From Altererythrobacter xiamenensis (GTDB lineage Bacteria > Pseudomonadota > Alphaproteobacteria > Sphingomonadales > Sphingomonadaceae), in the NCBI GenBank assembly GCA_945906905.1, contig CAMDSM010000004.1:1-32781 (forward strand): a stretch of DNA of 32,781 nucleotides. The letters run 5' to 3'. The position numbers and the translations under genes were made by a program. The notes under the pieces are model-generated. The model had not been told where the DNA came from. It was given only the letters and a program-made list of their open reading frames with translations, and made no database searches. Below, piece after piece: positions 17,949 to 25,657 of the stretch. Numbering within the stretch: position 1 is the first letter of the stretch; every line of letters starts with the position of its first letter.

Positions 17949-19348
17949 ATCGGGTAATGCCCCGGCTCAGTTTCAAATGTCACCCAGCGCAGTTCGGTGA
18001 AGCTGTCGATCCCGGCCTTGCCGCCGAACCGGCCATAACCGCTGGCCTTCATCCCGCCAAAGGGCATTTGCGGTTCGTCAGACACAGTGCTGGCGTTGAT
18101 GTGGCAGATGCCGGCGTGGATCTGCTTGGCCACGCGCAGGCCGCGGGCAGTGTCGCGGGTGAACACGGCCGAGGACAGGCCATAAGCCGTGTCATTCGCC
18201 AGTTCGATTGCGTGGGCCTCATCGCGGGCGCGGATGATGCCGACCACCGGGCCGAAGCTCTCATCGCGGAACAGCTTCATATAGGGCGTCACATGATCGA
18301 CCAGATGCGCGGGCATGACCACGTTGAGTGTGGTTTCCCCGCCCACCAGCAGCTTTGCCCCGTGGCTCACCGCATCGTCGATCAAGCCATAGCAATGTTC
18401 GACTGTTTTGCGGTCCACCACCGCGCCCAGCGGCGTGGTGCCCAAGGTAGGATCGCCAGCCGGCATGGTGCCGACTTTGGCGGCAAACTTGGCGGCAAAT
18501 TCATCGGCCACGGTTGCAACCACGATGATCCGCTCAGTGCTCATGCAGATCTGGCCCTGGTTCATATAGGCACCAAAGGCCGCCGCTTTCACCGCCTCGT
18601 CAAGGTCAGCATCCTCCAGCACCAGCATCGGGGCCTTGCCGCCCAGTTCGAGCAGCACCGGCTTGAGATGCTCCGCCGCACGCTTGGCGATGATCTTGCC
18701 GACTGCGGTCGATCCGGTGAAGTTGATCCGCTTGACCTCAGGCGCATCGATCAGCGCACCGACCACGGCGGCGGCATCTTCCGGGGCATTGGTGACGACA
18801 TTGACCACGCCTTCGGGGAAGCCAGCCTCGGCAAAAGCCTCGATAATCAGGGCATGGGTGCGTGGGCACTGTTCCGACGCCTTGAGGATCACCGCATTGC
18901 CGCAAGCCAGCGGCACCGCAATCGCGCGAACGCCCAGAATGATCGGCGCATTCCACGGGGCAATGCCCAGCAGCACGCCGACAGGCTCCCGCAGCGCCAT
19001 CGCCACGGTGCCGTGATGGTCCGACGGGATCACCTCACCCTGGATCTGCGTGGTCAGCGCGGCGGCTTCGCGGATCATGCCCGCCGCCAGCATCAGGTTG
19101 AACATCGCCCAGCCAGCCGTCGCGCCAATCTCGCCCATCATCGCAGCGATGAAGAGATCCTTCTTGGCCACCAGCGCATCAGCGGCCTTGGTCAAAACGG
19201 CGCGCCGGGCATTGGGGCCCATATTCGACCACACGGCAAAGCCTGCCTGCGCGCGGGCGGCGATGGCTGGGATATCGGCCGCGGTCATTGCCTCAGCAGT
19301 GGAGGCGACTTCGCCTGTCATCGGGTTGAGGCGGGTAAATTGGCGCAT
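17945..19348 (-). CDS. Aldehyde dehydrogenase (vanillin/benzaldehyde/salicylaldehyde-dehydrogenase-like)
   Basis: LELGGKAPMLVLEDADLDEAV, catalytic NQGQICMSTERI, PFGGMKASGYGRFGG; start MRQFTRLNPMTGE at 19348. Confidence 0.93.
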   Translation of the reverse strand: MRQFTRLNPMTGEVASTAEAMTAADIPAIAARAQAGFAVWSNMGPNARRAVLTKAADALVAKKDLFIAAMMGEIGATAGWAMFNLMLAAGMIREAAALTTQIQGEVIPSDHHGTVAMALREPVGVLLGIAPWNAPIILGVRAIAVPLACGNAVILKASEQCPRTHALIIEAFAEAGFPEGVVNVVTNAPEDAAAVVGALIDAPEVKRINFTGSTAVGKIIAKRAAEHLKPVLLELGGKAPMLVLEDADLDEAVKAAAFGAYMNQGQICMSTERIIVVATVADEFAAKFAAKVGTMPAGDPTLGTTPLGAVVDRKTVEHCYGLIDDAVSHGAKLLVGGETTLNVVMPAHLVDHVTPYMKLFRDESFGPVVGIIRARDEAHAIELANDTAYGLSSAVFTRDTARGLRVAKQIHAGICHINASTVSDEPQMPFGGMKASGYGRFGGKAGIDSFTELRWVTFETEPGHYPI

Positions 19349-19377
19349 GGGTTGGTCCTTATGCAAGTCAGACGGCG

Positions 19378-20583
19378 TTAAACGGGCAGCCCGACATAGT
19401 TTTCGGCAATGGAAGTTTGTGCAGCGCGGCTGCTGGCAATGTAATCGAGTTCGGCCACCTGCATCGCCCGCTCGAACGGGCCATCGCCGGGGAAACGGTG
19501 CATCAGCTTGGTCAGCGTCCAGCTGAACCTCTCCGATTTCCACACCCGCGCCAGCGCTTTGTTTGAATAGGCGGCAATGCCATCGTTATCTGCGCTGCGG
19601 AAATAGCCGACCAGCGCGGCACAGGCATAATGCACATCGCTCGCCGCCAGATTGAGGCCCTTGGCGCCCGTTGGTGGCACGATATGCGCCGCATCGCCGC
19701 ACAACAACAGGCTGCCATGGCGCATCGGCGCGAACACGTATGACCGCAAGGGCGCGATGCTTTTTTCCAAAGCCGGGCCACGGGTGATTTTGGCGGCGGC
19801 TTCGGGGCCGAGGCGCACGGCCAGTTCGTCCCACACGCGGTCATCGCTCCAATCTTCGATCCGCTCGGTCAGCGGCACGTCGATGTAATAGCGGCTGCGG
19901 GTGGCGCTACGCATCGAGGCCAGCGCAAAGCCGCGTTCGTGGTTGGCATAGATCAGTTCATGGTTGCACGGCGGGACATCGGCCAGAATACCCAGCCAGC
20001 CGAAGGGATAGACCAGCTCAAACTCCTGCGCCACGCTGGCCGGAATGGCCTTGCGGCTGGGCCCATGGAAGCCATCGCACCCGGCAATAAAGCGACAATC
20101 GACCCGCTGCTCCACCCCGCCTTGGGTATAGGTGACATAGGGCGCATCGCCCCCCACGTCGTGAAGCGCCACGCTTTCAGCCTCATAGTTCACCTGCAAT
20201 CCGCGATCCTCGGCAGCGTCCATCAGATCGGCGGTGATCTCGGTCTGGCCATAGACGCACACGTTTTGACCCACCAGATCGGCTATATCGATGCGGATCA
20301 GCCGCTCGCCATCGGCCAGGTTGAAGCCATCATGCGGCAATCCCTCGGTTTTGAGGCGCGCATCCAGCCCCAACCGCTCCATCAGGCTGACGGTGATATT
20401 CTCCAGCACCCCGGCCCGAATGCGGCTGCGCACATAATCGGGCTTGCGCGCTTCCAGCACCACGCAATCGACACCTTCCGCCCGCAACAGATGGCCCAGC
20501 AACAGGCCCGCAGGCCCGGCTCCAATAATGCAAACCTGTGTTTTCATGACCTGTGTTTTCATGAATTGCTGCATAGCCCGCAA
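19378..20583 (-). CDS. pobA: 4-hydroxybenzoate 3-monooxygenase
   Basis: MKTQVCIIGAGPAGLLLGHLLRAEGVDCVVLE, RSRIRAGVLE, YPFGWLGILADVPP, LLLCGDAAHIVPPTGAKGLNLAASDV. Start ambiguous: TTG 20583, ATG 20574, ATG 20563 or ATG 20548. Confidence 0.94.
   Translation of the reverse strand: MRAMQQFMKTQVMKTQVCIIGAGPAGLLLGHLLRAEGVDCVVLEARKPDYVRSRIRAGVLENITVSLMERLGLDARLKTEGLPHDGFNLADGERLIRIDIADLVGQNVCVYGQTEITADLMDAAEDRGLQVNYEAESVALHDVGGDAPYVTYTQGGVEQRVDCRFIAGCDGFHGPSRKAIPASVAQEFELVYPFGWLGILADVPPCNHELIYANHERGFALASMRSATRSRYYIDVPLTERIEDWSDDRVWDELAVRLGPEAAAKITRGPALEKSIAPLRSYVFAPMRHGSLLLCGDAAHIVPPTGAKGLNLAASDVHYACAALVGYFRSADNDGIAAYSNKALARVWKSERFSWTLTKLMHRFPGDGPFERAMQVAELDYIASSRAAQTSIAENYVGLPV
20534..20563 (-). 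repeat. Perfect 15-bp tandem duplication including the pobA start codon
   Basis: acctgtgttttcatg at 20534-20548 and again at 20549-20563; encodes MKTQV-MKTQV. Confidence 0.95.
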
Positions 20584-20608
20584 CGCATTGCAAGCAAGCC
20601 CCTAAAGG

Positions 20609-21286
20609 CTATTGCGGCGGCAAAGCATCCACAACCGCGCCGCTGGTGGCCGCCACCAATGCCTCTATCCCATCGGCTGTAGGATGTATCCGGTCTGGCT
20701 GGATCAGCGCAGGCTGATCATACACCGCTTCAAGGAAGAACGGCACCAGCGCCGCGCCATATTGCTCGGCCAACGCGGGATATAACCCATCGAACGCGGC
20801 CTGATATTGCGCCCCCATATTGGGCGGCGCGCGCATGCCCATCAGCAGAACGGGAATGCGCCGCTCTGCCAGTTCAGCCAAAATCGCATCGAGGTTTTCG
20901 CGCGTCTGATCGGGTGTGATGCCGCGCAGCAGATCATTGCCGCCAAGCTCGACAATTGCGAGGTCTGGCACAGTGGTAGCGTTATCCAGCACGAAGCCGA
21001 TCCGCTGGCGTCCGGCCGCCGTGGTATCGCCCGAAACCCCGGCATCGATCAAGCGGGCGTTGATCCCGCCTGCCCGCAATGCCAGCTCCATCTGCTCGGG
21101 ATAACCTTCCGCCTCGGCCAGATTATAGCCCGCAAACAGGCTGTCACCAAAGGCCAGAATGGTCCGCTGTGGTCCGCTGACGGGCTGTTCGGTGGCGGCC
21201 TGTGTGGGCTCGGCCGCAGGCGGCGAGCCTGTGTCGCAGGCGGCCAGCCCGAAGGTCAGCAAAAGAACCAGCGCCCGTCGATACAT
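20609..21286 (-). CDS. TesA-like GDSL/SGNH esterase, predicted lipoprotein
   Basis: GDSL block ILAFGDSLFAGYNL, GGNDLLRG, DRIHPTADG; lipobox LAAC in MYRRALVLLLTFGLAACDTG. Confidence 0.92.
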   Translation of the reverse strand: MYRRALVLLLTFGLAACDTGSPPAAEPTQAATEQPVSGPQRTILAFGDSLFAGYNLAEAEGYPEQMELALRAGGINARLIDAGVSGDTTAAGRQRIGFVLDNATTVPDLAIVELGGNDLLRGITPDQTRENLDAILAELAERRIPVLLMGMRAPPNMGAQYQAAFDGLYPALAEQYGAALVPFFLEAVYDQPALIQPDRIHPTADGIEALVAATSGAVVDALPPQ

Positions 21287-21339
21287 TTGGTTACCACCCT
21301 CACCTTTTCATTGCGCCATAGCTATGCCATCGCTGGCTT

Positions 21340-22041
21340 GTGACAAGCCCCAACCACGATAATCCCGCCATCCTTGCGCGCAATCTGAAGCTGACACTGG
21401 GCGAAGGCCCGGCGGCGGTGGAGATTTTGCGCGGGATCGACCTCACCGTTCCGCGTGGGCAAACGCTGGCGCTGCTCGGGCCCTCGGGCTCGGGCAAAAG
21501 CTCGCTGATGGCGGTGTTGACCGGGCTTGAGCGGGCGACATCGGGCGCGTTACAGGTGGCCGGAGCCGATTTTGAAGCCATGAGCGAGGACGCGCTGGCG
21601 CTGGCCCGCCGCGGCCGGATCGGGATTGTCTTGCAGGCCTTCCATCTGCTGCCAACCATGACCGCCCAGGAAAACGTCGCCACTCCGCTCGAACTGGCGG
21701 GCGAGGCTGATGCCTGGGCGCGCGCGGCGGCGGAGCTGCAGGCGGTTGGTCTGGGCCATCGCCTGACCCATTATCCCGCGCAGCTTTCGGGCGGCGAGCA
21801 ACAGCGCGTCGCCATCGCACGGGCCATCGCCCCGCGTCCGGCACTGATCTTCGCCGATGAGCCGACGGGCAATCTGGATGGCTCAACAGGCTCGGCTATC
21901 ATCGAAGCCTTGTTCAGCCGCCGCGCGCAAACCGGGGCCACGCTGATTATCATCACCCACGACAAGTCGCTGGCCGGCATGTGCGACCGGGTAGTGACGA
22001 TGGCCGATGGGGTGATTGCATCGGACAGCAAGGCCACATGA
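21340..22041 (+). CDS. ABC transporter ATP-binding protein, YbbA type
   Basis: [43 protein letters not shown]; divergent from a tesA-like gene and followed by a large permease, as in tesA-ybbA-ybbP. Confidence 0.93.
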   Translation: MTSPNHDNPAILARNLKLTLGEGPAAVEILRGIDLTVPRGQTLALLGPSGSGKSSLMAVLTGLERATSGALQVAGADFEAMSEDALALARRGRIGIVLQAFHLLPTMTAQENVATPLELAGEADAWARAAAELQAVGLGHRLTHYPAQLSGGEQQRVAIARAIAPRPALIFADEPTGNLDGSTGSAIIEALFSRRAQTGATLIIITHDKSLAGMCDRVVTMADGVIASDSKAT

Positions 22042-24557
22042 ACGCGCTCGACTGGGCGGGCGCATGGCGGATCGCGCGGCGCGATCTGCACCGCCAGTTT
22101 CGCGGGCTTCGGCTGCTGCTGGTGTGCCTGTTTCTGGGCGTCGGCGCGCTGGCGGCGATCGGCTCGCTGACCTCGGCCATCCGCAGCGAACTGAACGTAC
22201 AGGGCCAGGTGCTGCTCGGCGGCGACTTCGAGGTTGCGGTCTATCAGCGCCCGTTGAGCGCGGACGAAAGCGCCATGCTCGCCACCTATGGTGAGCTGTC
22301 GCCCGGCCTCAGGATGCAGGGCATGGCCAGCACCGATGATGCGGCATCACCCATCGAACTGAAGGCCGTGGCGGAAAACTGGCCGCTCTACGGCGCGCTG
22401 ACCTTGGCCGATGGCCGCAGCGTGGGCGCGCCCCCAGCGGGCCAGGCATGGATCGCCGATGGCGTAGCCGACCGGCTCTCTCTGGTCCCGGGCGATACCT
22501 TCACGCTGGGCACGTTGCCGCTGACAGTGGCCGGGATCATCGACGAGGAGCCTGACCGCTTGTCCGAGGGCTTCACGCTCGGCCAGACGGTGATCGTTCC
22601 GCTCGAAACCCCTGATGCTGCCGGGTTGACAGCGCCCGGCGCGATGTACGAATCCAAAACCCGCGTGCGTTTTTCCGGTGCTGACGATCCGGTGGCTGTG
22701 GAAGAGGCCGTGCTCGCCGCCTTCCCCGAAAGCGGTTTCGACACCCGCACCCGCGACAACGCCTCGCCCGGGGCCGAGCGGTTCATTTCGCGCATGGGTG
22801 AGTTTCTGACGCTGGTGGGGCTGGCGGCATTGGTGATCGCCGGGATCGGTATCGGCGGCGGTGTCGCCTCCTATCTCGAAGCGCGCCGGGCGGGCATTGC
22901 CACGCTCAAGATCCTGGGCGCGACCAGCCGTGACATCGCCCGCGTCTATGCGCTGCAAGTGGGTGCAGCGGCGCTGGCTGGGTCGCTGGCGGGATTGGCG
23001 GCGGGCGTGCTGGTGACGCCGTTGCTGGCGAGCGCTTTGGGTTCGCTGCTGCCGGTGAACGCTGCGCTGGTGGTCGATCTGCCCGCCCTGCTGCGCGCGG
23101 CCGCCTTCGGGCTGCTGGTGGCGCTGGTGTTCGCCGCCCCGCCGATCATGCGCGCGCGCGATTTTCCGGCGATGGCGCTGATGCGCGCGCAAGTGGCACC
23201 GATTGCGCAAGGGTGGCGCAGCGCTGTGTGGCCGGTTGGGCTGGGGCTGAGTGGGATCGCCGCTCTGGCGCTGCTGGGTTCGCCGACCAAGTTGCTGACC
23301 GCCGGTTTCCTGGGTGGCGCGCTGGCGATGTTGGCTCTGCTGGCTTTGCTCGGCAAGGCAATTGGCAGGGCGGCGCGCAAGGCTCCGCGCCCCTCCAGCC
23401 CGATCCTGCGCGCGGCCGTGGCTAATCTCCACCGCCCCGGCTCGGCTACCGGATCGTTGGTGACGGCGCTGGGCTTTGGCCTCTCCGCTTTTGTCCTGCT
23501 GGCCGCTGTCCAGACCAGCCTCGATGGCAATATCCGCCGCTCGGTCCCCGCCATCGCGCCCGACTATTTCGTGCTCGACCTGCCGGTGGCGCGGGTGGGC
23601 GAGTTCACCAGCCTGATCGAGCGCGAAGTGCCCGGTTCGGAAATCACCGCCACACCCACATTGCGCGGGCAGGTGTTGGCCTATGGGCCGGAAGAAAACC
23701 CCACCGTGGTGGCAGATCTTGCGGAACTTCCCGAGGGCGCCTGGGGCCTTTCGGGTGAGCGCGGCCTGACCTATTCGGCCGACGTTCCGCAAGGCAATGT
23801 GCTGGTGGCAGGCGAATGGTGGCCGCCGTTCTACAAGGGCGAGCCGCTGGTCTCGATTGACGAGGAACTGGCGCTGGCGGCCGGATTGCAGCTGGGCGAT
23901 ATCATCACGGTCAGCGTGCTGGGCGTGCCGATAACCGCCCGCGTGGCCAATTTCCGCCGCCTCGACTGGGAGAGCATGGGCTTCAACTATGTCTTCGTGT
24001 TCTCGCCCAACACGTTGGCTGATGCGCCGCACAATGTTGCTGCCACCGTGTCATTCCCCGAAGGCGCGGCGCCTGCAAACCTGCTGCGCGATCTGGCGCG
24101 GGCCTTTCCCTCCAGTGCAGTGATCGAGGTTGGGCCGATTTTGAGCGAGGCGCGCAATATCCTCGATCAGGTGGCGCTGGCCATTCTGGCCGCCGCATCG
24201 GTAGCGGTGCTGGCGGGGATAGCGGTGCTGCTGGGCGCGATTGCGGCGGCCCGGGCGGCGCGGATCTATGATACGGTGATTTTGCGCGTTCTGGGGGCCA
24301 GCCGGGGCCAATTGCTGGGCCTGCAACTGGCCGAGTTTGGCCTGCTGGCGCTGGTGCTGGCACTGGTGGCGCTGGCGCTGGGCACAGGTCTGGCGTGGAT
24401 TATCATCACGCAACTGTTTGAATTTGATTGGTTGCCCGATTGGCCGCGCATTATGGCGGTGCTGGGTGCAGGCCTCGCGCTGGTGCTGGGCTTTGCCTTC
24501 GCGGCCTCGCTGCCGGTGCTCAGGGCCCGGCCAGCGAGGACGCTCAGGGATTTGTGA
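22038..24557 (+). CDS. Large ABC permease, YbbP/FtsX-like
   Basis: MNALDWAGAWRIARRDLHRQFRGLRLLLVCLFLGVGALAAIGSL; two FtsX modules (ARRAGIATLKILGATSRDIARVYALQ; ARIYDTVILRVLGASRGQLLGLQ); ATGA overlap with the ATPase. Called ORF begins upstream at 21981. Confidence 0.93.
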   Translation: MNALDWAGAWRIARRDLHRQFRGLRLLLVCLFLGVGALAAIGSLTSAIRSELNVQGQVLLGGDFEVAVYQRPLSADESAMLATYGELSPGLRMQGMASTDDAASPIELKAVAENWPLYGALTLADGRSVGAPPAGQAWIADGVADRLSLVPGDTFTLGTLPLTVAGIIDEEPDRLSEGFTLGQTVIVPLETPDAAGLTAPGAMYESKTRVRFSGADDPVAVEEAVLAAFPESGFDTRTRDNASPGAERFISRMGEFLTLVGLAALVIAGIGIGGGVASYLEARRAGIATLKILGATSRDIARVYALQVGAAALAGSLAGLAAGVLVTPLLASALGSLLPVNAALVVDLPALLRAAAFGLLVALVFAAPPIMRARDFPAMALMRAQVAPIAQGWRSAVWPVGLGLSGIAALALLGSPTKLLTAGFLGGALAMLALLALLGKAIGRAARKAPRPSSPILRAAVANLHRPGSATGSLVTALGFGLSAFVLLAAVQTSLDGNIRRSVPAIAPDYFVLDLPVARVGEFTSLIEREVPGSEITATPTLRGQVLAYGPEENPTVVADLAELPEGAWGLSGERGLTYSADVPQGNVLVAGEWWPPFYKGEPLVSIDEELALAAGLQLGDIITVSVLGVPITARVANFRRLDWESMGFNYVFVFSPNTLADAPHNVAATVSFPEGAAPANLLRDLARAFPSSAVIEVGPILSEARNILDQVALAILAAASVAVLAGIAVLLGAIAAARAARIYDTVILRVLGASRGQLLGLQLAEFGLLALVLALVALALGTGLAWIIITQLFEFDWLPDWPRIMAVLGAGLALVLGFAFAASLPVLRARPARTLRDL

Positions 24558-24560
24558 CGT

Positions 24561-24950
24561 TCAGTTGAAGGTGCCGTCCAGTGCCTGGCCCTTGGGATCA
24601 GCGCCGAAGCGGTTTTCGCCTTTGGTGCCTTCAAGGCACATGAACACGATGACTGCGATGCTGCCGATGAACGGAATCAGCGCCAGCAGCACAAACCAGC
24701 CGGACTTATCCTGATCGTGGAAGCGGCGCACTTGCACTGCAATCGAGGGAACGATCACCCCCAGGCCGAACAGCGTGGTAATCGGACCATAAACGCCGCC
24801 AACCATCTGATTGATGCCCAAAATGCCTTCAACAATGCCGATGACAACGGCAGCAATCAAACAGCCGAGCACGAACATCCAGTATTCCTTGCGGCGCGAG
24901 CGACCCGAAAACTCGGCGTAGCGGCGCAGCGGCATCAACATCCAGTCCAT
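24561..24950 (-). CDS. DUF805 family membrane protein
   Basis: MDWMLMPLRRYAEFSGRSRRKEYWMFVLG; VQVRRFHDQDKSGWFVLLALIPFIG. Confidence 0.93.
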   Translation of the reverse strand: MDWMLMPLRRYAEFSGRSRRKEYWMFVLGCLIAAVVIGIVEGILGINQMVGGVYGPITTLFGLGVIVPSIAVQVRRFHDQDKSGWFVLLALIPFIGSIAVIVFMCLEGTKGENRFGADPKGQALDGTFN

Positions 24951-24995
24951 ATCTAATCCCCTCTTTTTTCCTCAAGACGCAAGAAAGCAACACAC

Positions 24996-25012
24996 TTGCC
25001 ACCCCATGGCAA
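24996..25012. other. Small inverted repeat between DUF805 paralogues
   Basis: TTGCCA-CCCCA-TGGCAA (6-bp arms, 5-nt loop), no T-tract. Confidence 0.35.
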
Positions 25013-25080
25013 ACAAAAAGGCACGGCGCGCCATCGATGTCTGCCATGGCAAGAACACTTAGTTGCCTGATTCCAAGCGC

Positions 25081-25524
25081 CTACTCGAAAACGCTGGCCC
25101 TGCTGGGATCCTTGGGATCGGGTCCATAGCTGTTTTCGCCGACAGTTCCAGGCAGAAACATCAACACCAGAAAGGCGATTCCAGTGATGAAACTGACCAG
25201 CGGCACAAACGAACAGACGATCACCCCGAGGTAAATCCACCCCGAAAGGTCACGATCATGCAGCCGCCGCACGGTCACCGCAATGCCGGGGATGATCATC
25301 GCCAACCAGAACAATACCATCAGCGCGATGCTCATCCAGAAAAGTGGGCCAGGTGCCTCACTCCCTTTCTGCAAATCCTCCGTAAGGACAATGCTCAGCA
25401 CCAAAGGGATGCACAGGGCGAGAAGGGCCAGAAAGAAGAACACCTGGAACATCCAGTATTCCATCCGCCGCGAACGCCCCGAAAATTCTGCGTAACGCTT
25501 AAGCGGCAAAATCATCCAATGCAT
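25081..25524 (-). CDS. DUF805 family membrane protein (second copy)
   Basis: MHWMILPLKRYAEFSGRSRRMEYWMFQVF; VTVRRLHDRDLSGWIYLGVIVCSFVPL; paralogue of 24561..24950. Confidence 0.93.
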   Translation of the reverse strand: MHWMILPLKRYAEFSGRSRRMEYWMFQVFFFLALLALCIPLVLSIVLTEDLQKGSEAPGPLFWMSIALMVLFWLAMIIPGIAVTVRRLHDRDLSGWIYLGVIVCSFVPLVSFITGIAFLVLMFLPGTVGENSYGPDPKDPSRASVFE

Positions 25525-25605
25525 AACGCCCCCCTCGATCCCGATGGGATACTACCCGCGCCGCAGGGCACCACAAGGCCAAAGAAAATGGCATAGGAAA
25601 TGGCC

Positions 25606-25633
25606 AAAAGAAAGGGGAGCCGAAGCCCCCCTT
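25606..25633 (-). terminator. Rho-independent terminator downstream of the TonB-dependent receptor
   Basis: On the minus strand AAGGGGGGC-TTCG-GCTCCCCTT-TCTTTT: 9-pair stem (one G-T), UUCG tetraloop, U-rich tail. Confidence 0.85.
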
Positions 25634-25657
25634 CCCGTAACGTCAGGCTGTTCAGCC

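Noticed and set aside
17957-19381. 474-aa + strand ORF
   Set aside because: Antisense to the aldehyde dehydrogenase, with no recognisable motifs.
22347-24032. 561-aa - strand ORF
   Set aside because: Antisense to the YbbP-like permease; Gln/Arg/His-rich shadow frame.
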